IMG/VR virus record: IMGVR_UViG_3300010970_000072
Location: 1 to 27,172 of that record
Direction: 5' to 3' (one strand)
Origin: a virus
DNA: 27,172 nt
Numbering within the stretch: position 1 is the first letter of the stretch; each line of letters opens with the position of its first letter. The notes beneath the pieces were generated by a model. It was not told the DNA's origin, searched no databases, and was given only the letters and a program-made list of their open reading frames with translations. The position numbers were made by a program, and so were the translations under genes. Below, piece after piece: positions 5,390 to 13,718 of this stretch.

Positions 5390-6456
5390 TTATAAATGCA
5401 AGAAGTCCCTACTTCATTTTAGTAAATGAAAGTGGGCAAGTAGGTAGTAAAATTGAGATATTTCTTTGGAATACTCCAGCTTCAGTTCCAGCTTCAGCAA
5501 CTTATACTTTAAGTAAGCGGAATGCCTCCGCAACTCAAACAGAAAACTCTTACAATATATCTTCTTTTATTCGTGAATATATTGACAATATAGCTCCAAC
5601 TGAATCAACTGATTTAATGTGGTGCAATGTCAGAATTAAGAGATATAAGGAAACTTCTTATGGTACATATTCTTTAGTTGATACTATTGATTATGTAGGT
5701 GTTAATGGATATACAAAATATTTAGATGGATACAATAAAACTGATGCCTCCACAAAATTTGTAGTGCTTGCTGATACTACCAAAGAAATACAATATACAT
5801 TAGGAGATATTCCTTTTGTTAATGTAGTAGTAAATACGACTTTAGGAGATAAGGTTGAAGTTATATACAAAGACTTGAATGGAAGGAATGCAATTACTTC
5901 TACATTAATAGCTACAACAGATGCAAGCCGAAAAGATATGCTTGCCATTGATTTAAGCACATCATCAGTAAAATATAAATGTGGTAATACTATTACCTTA
6001 AATTATTATGTTGCTACGGTATTAACTACAACAAAAACATTTAGAGTTATTCCAGTATGCGAAGTAAAATATACTCCAGTTGTATGTTCTTATATTAATC
6101 GTTACGGAGGTTGGCAATTTCTTAATTTCTTTAAGGCTCAAACTAATTCAATAAGCGTAGATTCTACGACTTATAAAATGATGCCAGATGCAGTTGACTA
6201 TAATACAAGCAGACCACAAAGCACATCATTTAATATCAATGGAAGTCAATCAGTAATATTAAATACTGGTTTTGTTAATGAGAATTATTCAGACTTAATT
6301 CAAGACTTGATTCTTGCAGAAACTATTTTGCTCGATGGCAAGCCAGCTGAATGCAAGACAACTGGCACAAGCTTGAAGACTTCGCTTATGGATCGTAACA
6401 TTAATTATACGATTGAATTTGAATATGCTTATAACTTAATTAATAATGTAATTTAA
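5386..6456 (+). CDS. tail structural protein (distal tail or baseplate candidate)
   Basis: A 356-residue beta-rich protein with no signal peptide or membrane helix. The N-terminus (INARSPYFILVNESGQVGSKIEIFLW) leads into strands and Ser/Thr-rich loops resembling immunoglobulin-like or fibronectin-like tail domains. A C-terminal region with INRYGGWQFLNFFKAQ is followed by a strand-rich end. ATGA overlap with the preceding gene and TAATG overlap with the next tie it to the tail operon. It precedes the 654-residue tail protein and the tape measure, so it is probably a tail-tip component. I know similar sequences from Bacteroidota phages only as tail proteins of unknown role. Confidence 0.5.
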   Translation: MIINARSPYFILVNESGQVGSKIEIFLWNTPASVPASATYTLSKRNASATQTENSYNISSFIREYIDNIAPTESTDLMWCNVRIKRYKETSYGTYSLVDTIDYVGVNGYTKYLDGYNKTDASTKFVVLADTTKEIQYTLGDIPFVNVVVNTTLGDKVEVIYKDLNGRNAITSTLIATTDASRKDMLAIDLSTSSVKYKCGNTITLNYYVATVLTTTKTFRVIPVCEVKYTPVVCSYINRYGGWQFLNFFKAQTNSISVDSTTYKMMPDAVDYNTSRPQSTSFNINGSQSVILNTGFVNENYSDLIQDLILAETILLDGKPAECKTTGTSLKTSLMDRNINYTIEFEYAYNLINNVI

Positions 6457-8420
6457 TGGTAATAGTTGGAGTATATATTTATGTAGATGGCATTGCTAAA
6501 CGACTTGAGCTTTTCAAGGATGAAACGATTAGCATAACAAGTTCTATACAAGATGTTAATGATATTGGCAAAGTATTTACTGATTTTAGTCAATCTTTTA
6601 CCGTTCCAGCTTCAAAGAATAACAATGCTATTTTTAAGCATTGGTACGAAAACTCTATTGATAATGGATTTGATTCAAGAGTAAGAATTGAAGCCTACAT
6701 TGAGCTTGATACTATTCCATTCCGTAAAGGAAAAATTCAAATTGAAAAGGCTCAATATAAAAATGGAGTAATTGATAATTACCAACTTACATTTATTGGA
6801 AGTCTTATTTCTTTAAAAGATGCTTTTGCTGGCAAGCAATTAAAAGATATCGATTTTAGTTCTTATGATTTTACATATAGTGGAACGGTAGTAAAAAATC
6901 GTGTAACTACTTTTAGCAATTTAGATATTAAATTTCCTTTAATTAGTTCAAAGAATGTTTGGCAATATGGTGGAGGCGGAGCTGCGGTAAGTAATTGGGA
7001 CATATCAAATACTGCTACTCCAATTTATACTTCCGACTTGTTTCCAGCAATGAAGGTTGCAAGTATATTTGATGCAATATCTGGTAATTTGGGGTTAACT
7101 TTTCAAGGTGATTTCTTAACTGATTCAAGATTTACGCGCGCATTTTTGTGGCTAAAGAATACCGATTTATTTGAGCAAAAATTTAAAGTAACTAAAATCA
7201 ATTTTCAGACTAATACATCTACTACTGGTACTCAAGGAATGTTTAATGTATTTACTGATACATTGACATATACGAAGCCTATTGCTCCAGCTTATTTAAG
7301 CCAAAGCCACATTACCTTTACATTTACTTCATCAGGTACTCCATTTACTTTTTATGTGTATCGAAATGGAATTAAATTAAATGAACAAAGCTATCTTACT
7401 CAAACTTCGCCAATGTATTTGGAAGTTCCTCTTGGTGAATCAGGAGCTTACACATTCCATATATCTGCTACTTCTCCAGTAACCTATACTTCGGTTTATT
7501 ATTTTGAAACAAAAGTAGGAGCAACAACTACAAGCGATGTTACGGTAACTCAAAGCACAAGCCAAACTACTCAAACTATTTTGGATGTAGCTTCTTATAT
7601 GCCAGATATTAGCTTGGAAGAATTCTTTACTGGTATTTTAAAGATGTTCAATCTTACTTGCTATTCAGTTGAAGATTCAGTATTTAAAATTGAGCAGATT
7701 GAAGATTGGTATAATGCTGGTGAAATCAAAGATATTACGAAGTATGTAATTACAGATGAAATTGATATAGCAAGACAAAAGGCTTATAAGAAAATAAAAT
7801 TCAATTATGAGCCAAGTGAAAGCTTTATGAATAAACAATATTTGGGAATTGCTAATCACGAATACGGAGATTTGAATTACGATCTTCAAAATGATGGAGA
7901 AGAATATACAATAAAAGTACCATTTGAGAATTTACTATTTCAAAAGTTTACCGGAACAGATTTACAAGTTGGCTATTCATTAAAAGTTGGATTTGATAAT
8001 TATATTCCAAAGCCAGTTATTTTATATGAATATGGCTCTGCGACTGCTACATCATTTAAAATTAATGATGGATCAACAACATCTACTGCAAGTGCATACA
8101 ATGTATTTGGACAAGATACCAATATATCAAGCGTAAATTGGACAATCAATTTTGGAGCTGAACAATCAAGCTTTACAAATATGATTGAAACGAATACTTT
8201 ATACGCTAATTACTACGATGATTATATTACTAATATCTTTAGTATAAAGGCTCGAATTATAAGCATTAAAGCAATGATGCCAATTCCTTTTTTAACTTCC
8301 TTAAAACTAAACGATAGGGTTGTAATAAGAGATAAGCGTTATACTATTAACTCATATACAACTGATTTAACGACTGGCGAAGTTGATTTAGAGCTACTAA
8401 ATGATTTTAGAACAATATGA
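6456..8420 (+). CDS. large tail/baseplate protein
   Basis: A 654-residue protein, beta-rich, starting at ATG 6456 within TAATG. The N-terminal 30-110 region contains DFSQSFTVPASKNNNAIFKH followed by an RVRIEAYIELDTIPFRKGKIQ strand set, a combination I recall from tail proteins of Bacteroidota phages that resemble baseplate hub or distal tail proteins. The middle (about 220-380) looks like inserted carbohydrate-binding-type or Ig-like strands rich in Thr and Ser. The C-terminus ends with KARIISIKAMMPIPFLTSLKLNDRVVI, typical of hub-like OB or beta domains. Probable role: tail tip or host contact hub. The stop overlaps a tiny gene (ATGA). Confidence 0.55.
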   Translation: MVIVGVYIYVDGIAKRLELFKDETISITSSIQDVNDIGKVFTDFSQSFTVPASKNNNAIFKHWYENSIDNGFDSRVRIEAYIELDTIPFRKGKIQIEKAQYKNGVIDNYQLTFIGSLISLKDAFAGKQLKDIDFSSYDFTYSGTVVKNRVTTFSNLDIKFPLISSKNVWQYGGGGAAVSNWDISNTATPIYTSDLFPAMKVASIFDAISGNLGLTFQGDFLTDSRFTRAFLWLKNTDLFEQKFKVTKINFQTNTSTTGTQGMFNVFTDTLTYTKPIAPAYLSQSHITFTFTSSGTPFTFYVYRNGIKLNEQSYLTQTSPMYLEVPLGESGAYTFHISATSPVTYTSVYYFETKVGATTTSDVTVTQSTSQTTQTILDVASYMPDISLEEFFTGILKMFNLTCYSVEDSVFKIEQIEDWYNAGEIKDITKYVITDEIDIARQKAYKKIKFNYEPSESFMNKQYLGIANHEYGDLNYDLQNDGEEYTIKVPFENLLFQKFTGTDLQVGYSLKVGFDNYIPKPVILYEYGSATATSFKINDGSTTSTASAYNVFGQDTNISSVNWTINFGAEQSSFTNMIETNTLYANYYDDYITNIFSIKARIISIKAMMPIPFLTSLKLNDRVVIRDKRYTINSYTTDLTTGEVDLELLNDFRTI

Positions 8421-8581
8421 TAAAGCAAATTATAGATTTACTTATTATTGATGACCATTTTGCACAAGCGGAGGTTATCGAAATAGCAAAAGGTAAGAAT
8501 TACTTGCCAAATACATTTACAGAATTATTTAAACTATTTAAGAGAGAATTGAAATGGCTGAAAAGAAAGAATTTGAATTAG
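8417..8581 (+). CDS. small protein between tail hub and tape measure (54 aa)
   Basis: Frame from ATG 8417 (ATGA overlap with the preceding stop) to TAG 8579-8581, overlapping the tape measure start by 28 nt. It fills the only 133-nt gap in this part of the operon. The product has an N-terminal amphipathic helix (MIKQIIDLLIIDDHFAQAEV), then KGKNYLPNTFTELFKLFKRE and a basic C-terminus. It is predicted soluble. I recognise no family. The support is tiling, start/stop coupling and a normal amino acid composition. Confidence 0.5.
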   Translation: MIKQIIDLLIIDDHFAQAEVIEIAKGKNYLPNTFTELFKLFKRELKWLKRKNLN

Positions 8582-10320
8582 AAATTAAAAGCAATCTTGA
8601 CAAAGTTGTTAAGAATGTTGAGCATTTATCTGATTCATTAGAAGATGTTAAGCAGACTGCTGAAAAAACTGATAAATCTCTTAAAAATGTTGAGCAAGAT
8701 GTTAAGGATATTGGCAAATCTGGTAATCAAGCTGCTAACTCATTGCGAAAAATGGGTGGTGCAATTAGTGGAATTGCATCTAACATTAAAGGTATAGGTA
8801 TTGGTATTCTTGCATCACAATTTGAAGATTTTAAAGATACTCTTACAAGTTCAAATAAAGTTGCTGATTTTTATAGTAACTCACTTAATACGGTAAAAAA
8901 ATCTGCATCAGATTTAGGCAATTTATTATTTTCTGGAAAGTTTTTAGAAACAACTGGAAATGCTATTAAAGGTTTAGTTTCAAATCCAACTCAAACTTTA
9001 GCAAATGCAGCACAATATTTTAAAAACGCAAACAATGATGCACAAAAAGTTACTAATCTTGCTAATCAAGCATTATTTGCATCTGTAAAGCAACAAAGAA
9101 TATTTGAGGAATACGATAGACAAGCAGAGGAACAAAGAAAAATTCGTGATAATGAATTGCTTTCTCTTGATGTTAGAAATAAAGCCAATGAAAAACTTGG
9201 TATTATTATTTCAAAACAAAAAAGCGAAATGCTTGCTCAAGCTCAAATTCAAAAGGATGCTGCTCAAGCTCAATTTAATTTAACTGGTCAAAGAGAAGAT
9301 GAATTAAAATTAGAGGAATCTATTAATAATATTTTAGCAGTTAAAGCTCAACTGCAAGGTTTTATTACAGAACAAGACCAAGCAAGAATTGCTTTAATTA
9401 ATGAGAAGTTTCAGTTAGAAAATGATACTGCAAGAAATGCTATTGATATTGATAATGCTCAAATTGATTCAAATAATGCTTTAATAAAATCTGATGGAGA
9501 AAGACTAAAAGAACAAGAGTTAGCATTAAAACAAAGACTACTTGATGAATCTCAACTTTATCAATCTTTAGAACAAAAATATGAAGTAGGTAGTACAAGA
9601 AGAGCTGAAATTGAAAGAGAAGGAAGTCAAAAACTTAATGAAATACGACTTGCTTTGCTTGCTAATCAAGATGAACAGGAAACTTATTTTTATAATAAGA
9701 ATCAAGAATTGAGAATGCAAGTTGTTAATAATGAACTTGAAGCTTATTCCTCTCGTTTATTTGCACTACAACAATTTAATCAAGCTGCTCAAGAATCTAC
9801 TCAAGTTAGTGAAGATGAAAAAAGAAGGATTGCTAATGAAACTTTAGTTCAGCAAAAAATAATTGAAAATCAGAGAATTGCAATGGTGTCAAATACTCTT
9901 GGCAATATATCTTCTTTATTTGAGGCATCATCAACTGAAGGTAAAGCTTTTGCAGTTGCTCAATCATTAGTTAATACTTATCAGGGTATTACTGCTGAAT
10001 TAGCAACAAAGACTGCAACTCCTTTTGAATTTGGCTTAAAAGTTGCAAATGTTGCTACGGTAGCTGCAATGGGATTCAAGGCAGTTCAAGATATTATAAA
10101 TACTCAACCATCTACATCTGGTGGTGGTATGGATATAACAGGTGCTGCTCCAGCTTTAGCAGCTCCTCAATTTAATGTTGTAGGAGCAAGTGGTATTAAT
10201 CAAGTTGCTCAAACAATTAATAAGCAAGCTAATACTCCAGTAAAAGCTTATGTAGTTTCAAAAGATGTAACGACTGCACAAAGCCTTGATAGAAATATAG
10301 TCAATGCTGCATCAATGTAG
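8554..10320 (+). CDS. tail tape measure protein
   Basis: A 588-residue protein, the longest helical protein in the window. Residues 1-60 form a coiled coil (EIKSNLDKVVKNVEHLSDSL...). A short hydrophobic/glycine stretch (about 66-92, GGAISGIASNIKGIGIGILA) follows. Residues 180-440 are a long Gln/Glu/Lys-rich coiled coil. The C-terminus has the hydrophobic AVAQSLVNTYQGITAELATK and VATVAAMGFKAVQDII segments, which I recognise from tape measure proteins of Bacteroidota phages. It sets tail length and is ejected with the DNA. At about 0.15 nm per residue it would suit a tail near 90 nm, an estimate only. Unusually, it lies downstream of the tail-tip-like genes. Confidence 0.78.
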   Translation: MAEKKEFELEIKSNLDKVVKNVEHLSDSLEDVKQTAEKTDKSLKNVEQDVKDIGKSGNQAANSLRKMGGAISGIASNIKGIGIGILASQFEDFKDTLTSSNKVADFYSNSLNTVKKSASDLGNLLFSGKFLETTGNAIKGLVSNPTQTLANAAQYFKNANNDAQKVTNLANQALFASVKQQRIFEEYDRQAEEQRKIRDNELLSLDVRNKANEKLGIIISKQKSEMLAQAQIQKDAAQAQFNLTGQREDELKLEESINNILAVKAQLQGFITEQDQARIALINEKFQLENDTARNAIDIDNAQIDSNNALIKSDGERLKEQELALKQRLLDESQLYQSLEQKYEVGSTRRAEIEREGSQKLNEIRLALLANQDEQETYFYNKNQELRMQVVNNELEAYSSRLFALQQFNQAAQESTQVSEDEKRRIANETLVQQKIIENQRIAMVSNTLGNISSLFEASSTEGKAFAVAQSLVNTYQGITAELATKTATPFEFGLKVANVATVAAMGFKAVQDIINTQPSTSGGGMDITGAAPALAAPQFNVVGASGINQVAQTINKQANTPVKAYVVSKDVTTAQSLDRNIVNAASM

Positions 10321-10346
10321 CGAAAATAAAACAATCACTTTTTAAA

Positions 10347-10354
10347 TCGTTTAT
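10347..10354 (+). promoter_or_regulatory. TCGTTTAT start-proximal motif, copy 2
   Basis: TCGTTTAT, then AGGTT, then the ATG of the prohead protease gene at 10360. It lies in the 39-nt gap after the tape measure gene, matching the copies at 3647 and 13706 in both octamer and spacing. Confidence 0.5.
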
Positions 10355-10359
10355 AGGTT

Positions 10360-10929
10360 ATGAGAATCGTGGAATTAATTATAGATAAAGATACAGATGG
10401 TATTGATGCCGTTTCCCTTGTCGACTTTCCAGCAATAGAGAGCAACTTTGTCGCTTTGAATAAAGAATACGAGGTTAAGCTTGCCGAAGTAGATGCAGAG
10501 AAACGGATATTGATGGGAGCGGCATTAATACCAAACAAGCAAATTTATCGTAAATATGGGAAAGATGAATTTTATGTATTCTTCTCAAAAGATACCGTAA
10601 AACTTGCTTCTGAATTATTCCTAAAGAATGGCAATCAGTCAAACGCTACTTTGCAACATAATAGCAAAATTGATGGAATGACCGTAGTTGAATCTTGGAT
10701 TATTGATGATACGGAGAATGATAAGTCAAACGCTTACGGATTCTCTTTGCCACAAGGTACTTGGATGATTTCAATGAAAGCAGACAATGATAAAGTTTGG
10801 CAAGATGTAAAGGATGGTAAAGTAAAGGGTTTCTCAATTGAGGGATACTTTGCTGATAAATTAGAAATGGCTAAAGAAGAAGAACTTGTTAACCAAATTA
10901 TTTCAATACTTAAAGATGGCGAAGAATAA
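10360..10929 (+). CDS. XkdF-like prohead protease
   Basis: A 189-residue protein resembling the XkdF (peptidase U35-like) family. The opening LIIDKDTDGIDAVSLVDFPA matches the family's 'gidavSlVd.PA' hallmark. Candidate catalytic residues are His100 in the TLQHNSK segment and Ser159 in KGFSIEGYF, by comparison with the His/Ser motif order of prohead proteases. It would cleave scaffold and capsid delta-domain during head maturation. It lies four genes before the major capsid gene, with an acidic scaffold-like gene between, which is the expected neighbourhood. The next gene begins inside it (14 nt overlap). Start ATG 10360 is preceded by the TCGTTTAT motif. Confidence 0.8.
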   Translation: MRIVELIIDKDTDGIDAVSLVDFPAIESNFVALNKEYEVKLAEVDAEKRILMGAALIPNKQIYRKYGKDEFYVFFSKDTVKLASELFLKNGNQSNATLQHNSKIDGMTVVESWIIDDTENDKSNAYGFSLPQGTWMISMKADNDKVWQDVKDGKVKGFSIEGYFADKLEMAKEEELVNQIISILKDGEE

Positions 10930-11104
10930 GAATAGCTCTCCAGTTGGAGGCAATAGAGCTTGCTTGTGCGAAGATGGCACATATAGCAAAGAATGTTGCA
11001 AAGGCGAAGAAATCAATCAGGGGATTGGATCGTTGGTAGGGCAATCTACTACAACAACAATTGTAAATACAAATCAGTCAAGAACAATTATAAGCACACA
11101 TTAA
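10916..11104 (+). CDS. small Cys-rich conserved phage protein (62 aa)
   Basis: Start chosen at ATG 10916, which overlaps the protease gene by 14 nt; a longer reading from an upstream alternative start has no support. Residues 16-28 read CLCEDGTYSKECC, a CxC...CC arrangement, followed by GEEINQGIGSL and a Thr/Ser/Asn-rich tail. I recall this 'CLC-x-DGTYS-x-x-CC...QGIG' pattern in small proteins next to capsid genes of Bacteroidota phages, without known function. The four cysteines could bind a metal or form disulfides in the virion. No signal peptide or membrane segment. Confidence 0.6.
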   Translation: MAKNKNSSPVGGNRACLCEDGTYSKECCKGEEINQGIGSLVGQSTTTTIVNTNQSRTIISTH

Positions 11105-11105
11105 G

Positions 11106-11450
11106 ATGGGAATCGAAAACAAAGTATTTAATAAATTAAATAAGGTTGAGTTAGAATCTCAAAGAGTTGAATTGGCTAATATTCAAGATTTAGGAAGAAT
11201 TATTTCTGAAGGAAAATCTATTTTAGCAAGAGGAACTGAATTTATAAATAAAAAAAATTCTTTGCAAAAAGAAGCTAAAGTTTTAAATACAGATTCAAAA
11301 AGTCTATTGACTGGAGGCGAAAAATTAATTAATGATTTTATACAATCTGCAAGAGAATTAGGTATTGATGTAAAATCTGTAAAAGAAGTACAAATGGCTA
11401 TTGATGCACTTGGTGCAGTTGCAATCACAAGCATTTTAATTAGTAAATAA
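11106..11450 (+). CDS. helical protein of unknown function in head module
   Basis: A 114-residue protein beginning two bases after the previous stop. It is predicted almost entirely helical with heptad-like spacing (NKLNKVELESQRVELANIQDL, later GGEKLINDFIQSARELGIDV), and ends in a mildly hydrophobic segment IDALGAVAITSILISK. Its position between the prohead protease and an acidic scaffold-like protein suggests an accessory head or internal virion protein. I recognise no specific family. The C-terminal hydrophobic helix might associate with a membrane or another helix. Confidence 0.55.
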   Translation: MGIENKVFNKLNKVELESQRVELANIQDLGRIISEGKSILARGTEFINKKNSLQKEAKVLNTDSKSLLTGGEKLINDFIQSARELGIDVKSVKEVQMAIDALGAVAITSILISK

Positions 11451-11464
11451 ATAAATAAATAAGT

Positions 11465-12067
11465 ATGAACTACAAAAACAAGTTAAACCAAATCAAAGCA
11501 TTGCTTTCGATGGATGTTAAGCTTGCTCAAATGAAGCTTGAAGATGGTATTACCATTATCGAAGCAGAATCTTTTGAGCCTGACTTTTCCGTTGGAATTG
11601 TAACTGCTGATGGTGTTGTGCCTATGCCAGTTGGCGAGTACAAGTTGGAAGATGGAAGTATCTTGGTTGTTGAGGTTGAAGGCATTATTGCTGCAATCAA
11701 ACAAGAAGAAGCTCCAGCTGAAGTTGAAGTTGAAGTTGAAGTTGCTCCAGAAGAGGTTGTTGAGCCAATGATGGAAGCAGAATCTGCTCCAACTCCAAAG
11801 CGTATTGTTGAATCAGTTTCAAAAGAAACATTCTTTGAGGCTGAATTAGAAGCATTAAAGACAGAATTAGCTGCTATCAAGGCAGAGAATAAATCTTTAA
11901 AAGCATCAAAAGAATCTTTAGAGGTTGAATTATCAAATGTTGAAGCTGGTGCTGAAGCAATTGTAACTAATCCAGAATCTGAAGTAAAAATATCTTCATT
12001 TAAATTATCAAAGAATCGTACTCGTTCAATCGAAGATTCAGTATTTTCAAAAATTTTTAACAAATAA
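11465..12067 (+). CDS. acidic scaffold-like capsid assembly protein
   Basis: A 200-residue protein immediately before the major capsid gene. Residues 20-80 form a beta-rich domain (GITIIEAESFEPDFSVGIVT, GEYKLEDGSILVVEVEG) resembling the small domains seen in Bacteroidota phage head proteins. Residues 82-105 are an extremely Glu/Val/Pro-rich linker (VEVEVEVAPEEVVEP). Residues 118-155 are a coiled coil (FFEAELEALKTELAAIKAEN), and the C-terminus is basic. An acidic, coiled-coil protein between prohead protease and major capsid fits a scaffolding protein that is digested on maturation. That role is inferred from position and composition. Confidence 0.6.
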   Translation: MNYKNKLNQIKALLSMDVKLAQMKLEDGITIIEAESFEPDFSVGIVTADGVVPMPVGEYKLEDGSILVVEVEGIIAAIKQEEAPAEVEVEVEVAPEEVVEPMMEAESAPTPKRIVESVSKETFFEAELEALKTELAAIKAENKSLKASKESLEVELSNVEAGAEAIVTNPESEVKISSFKLSKNRTRSIEDSVFSKIFNK

Positions 12068-12077
12068 TTATTAAAAA

Positions 12078-13031
12078 ATGGCTACTACAACAAGTATTAC
12101 CACATCTTATAGCGGTGAATTTAAAGACCAAATTATCGCTGCAGCATTATTATCAGCTCCAACTATTGAGGCTGGTGGTATCACAGTAAAACCAAGTATC
12201 AAATACAAAGAAGTTATCAAGAAATTATCTTCTGATGCTATCTTGAAAAACGCAACTTGCGATTTTGATGCTACTTCTACTATTACTATAACTGAAAAAA
12301 TTCTTGCTCCAGAAGAATTCCAAGTTAACTTACAACTTTGCAAGAAAGATTTCCATTCAGATTGGTTATCAGCACAACAAGGATACTCTGCATTTGATGT
12401 ATTGCCATCTTCTTTCCAAGATTTCTTGGTAGCTCATGTTGCTGCTAAAGTTGCTGCAAAGAATGAAACAAACATTTGGTCAGGTGTTACTGCTAACGCT
12501 GGCGAGTTTGATGGTTTTGCTACATTATTGACTACTGATGCTGCTTTACCAGCTGCTCAAGAAGTTGCTGGTACTACGGTAACTGCTGCCAATGTTGTTG
12601 CTGAATTAGGCAAAATCGTTGATGCTATTCCAGCTGCTCTATACGGAAATGATGGATTGTACTTATATGTTTCTCAAAACATTGCTCGCGCTTATGTTCG
12701 TGCTTTAGGCGGATTTGGTGCATCAGGTTTAGGAGCTAATGGTACTAATGCTATGGGTACTCAATGGTACAACAATGGCTCTTTATCTTTCGATGGTGTT
12801 AAAATCTTCGTAGCAAATGGTATGGCTGCTAACAAAGCAATCGCTACTACTAAAGACAACTTGTTCTTCGGTACAGGTTTATTGACTGACCATACTGAAG
12901 TTAAAGTTATTGACTTGGCTGATATTGATGGCTCACAAAATGTTCGTGTTGTTATGCGATTGACTGCTGGTGTTCAATACGGAGTAGTTGAAGATATCGT
13001 AACTTACGGTATTACAAACGCTGCTAACTAA
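12078..13031 (+). CDS. major capsid protein
   Basis: A 317-residue protein following the protease and scaffold-like genes. It is rich in Ala and Thr, lacks membrane segments, and contains segments I associate with Bacteroidota phage capsid proteins: an N-terminal ITTSYSGEFKDQIIAAALLS, then VNLQLCKKDFHSDWLSAQQG, and a C-terminal beta-rich part with GVQYGVVEDIVTYG. It probably has the HK97 fold. The A/T-rich leader TTATTAAAAA immediately before ATG resembles the leader of the tail tube gene and is expected to be strong in these hosts. The gene is followed by a rho-independent terminator, consistent with a high-level transcript ending here. Confidence 0.8.
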   Translation: MATTTSITTSYSGEFKDQIIAAALLSAPTIEAGGITVKPSIKYKEVIKKLSSDAILKNATCDFDATSTITITEKILAPEEFQVNLQLCKKDFHSDWLSAQQGYSAFDVLPSSFQDFLVAHVAAKVAAKNETNIWSGVTANAGEFDGFATLLTTDAALPAAQEVAGTTVTAANVVAELGKIVDAIPAALYGNDGLYLYVSQNIARAYVRALGGFGASGLGANGTNAMGTQWYNNGSLSFDGVKIFVANGMAANKAIATTKDNLFFGTGLLTDHTEVKVIDLADIDGSQNVRVVMRLTAGVQYGVVEDIVTYGITNAAN

Positions 13032-13044
13032 TTAGCATCTTAAT

Positions 13045-13074
13045 AGCTCCTCGTTAATTCGGGGAGCTTATTTT
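13045..13074 (+). terminator. rho-independent terminator after major capsid gene
   Basis: Stem AGCTCCTCG (13045-13053) pairs with CGGGGAGCT (13060-13068), nine pairs including one T-G wobble, around a TTAATT loop. It is followed by TATTTT. It sits 14 nt after the major capsid stop codon. Confidence 0.8.
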
Positions 13075-13097
13075 ACAATCATTTAAATTTTTAAAAT

Positions 13098-13625
13098 ATG
13101 GCTTGTGATATTTCACTTGGTAGATTAGAGCCTTGCAAAACAAGTAACGGAGGATTAAAAGCCGTTTACTTTGTTAACGAAGGCGATGCTACTGGAGTAA
13201 CATACGATGTTACGGATACTGATGCCATTTCTGCGGTAGCTGGTACACCATCAGCATACAAATATGATTTGAAAGGAAACTCTTCATTTGAGCAAACTAT
13301 CACTTCATCTCGTGAAAATGGTACAACTTTCTTCGAGCAAACGTTAAATTTGACTTTGAAGAAATTAACAATTAAAGACCATAAGCAAATCAAATTGCTT
13401 TCTTATGGTAGACCACAAGTAATTGTTGAAGATAACAATGGTAACTTATTCTATTGTGGATTAAAGAATGGGATGGAAGTTAGCGGTGGTACAATTGTTA
13501 CAGGCGCTGCTATGGGAGATTTGTCAGGATATACTTTGGTATTATCAGGACAAGAGCCAGTACCAGCAAACTTCTTGACTACAACTTTAACTGCTGCTGG
13601 ATTTACTATTGTATCTGGAGTTTAG
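13098..13625 (+). CDS. major tail tube protein
   Basis: A 175-residue protein, beta-rich, following the major capsid gene and bracketed by two terminators. The start MACDISLGRLEPCKTSNGGL and the KYDLKGNSSFEQTITSS segment match tail tube-like proteins I recall from Bacteroidota phages. The later section (FYCGLKNGMEVSGGTIVTGAA followed by GYTLVLSGQEP) looks like the repeated strands of the tube fold. It would polymerise around the tape measure. Alternatives include a capsid decoration protein. Its own terminator and strong A/T-rich leader fit an abundantly made structural protein. Confidence 0.65.
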   Translation: MACDISLGRLEPCKTSNGGLKAVYFVNEGDATGVTYDVTDTDAISAVAGTPSAYKYDLKGNSSFEQTITSSRENGTTFFEQTLNLTLKKLTIKDHKQIKLLSYGRPQVIVEDNNGNLFYCGLKNGMEVSGGTIVTGAAMGDLSGYTLVLSGQEPVPANFLTTTLTAAGFTIVSGV

Positions 13626-13653
13626 TTTTTTGTGTTGTTTAGGTTTTGAAATT

Positions 13654-13679
13654 GGGCGGACAGATGTTCCGTCCTTTTT
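13654..13679 (+). terminator. rho-independent terminator after tail tube gene
   Basis: GGGCGGA (13654-13660) pairs with TCCGTCC (13668-13674), seven pairs with one G-T wobble, around a CAGATGT loop. It is followed by TTTTT. It lies 28 nt after the tail tube stop. Confidence 0.78.
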
Positions 13680-13705
13680 CATTTAAAAACAAACCTATAA
13701 TATTA

Positions 13706-13713
13706 TCGTTTAT
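13706..13713 (+). promoter_or_regulatory. TCGTTTAT start-proximal motif, copy 3
   Basis: TCGTTTAT, then TAATT, then ATG at 13719. It lies downstream of the terminator at 13654-13679, so the following genes need a new promoter or read-through. This makes a promoter role for the motif more likely. Confidence 0.5.
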
Positions 13714-13718
13714 TAATT

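Noticed and set aside
11527-12063. 178-codon open frame on the minus strand
   Set aside because: It mirrors the Glu/Ala-rich scaffold-like gene, whose codon pattern opens the opposite strand. The product is Ser/Thr-rich low complexity, and no other gene runs leftward.
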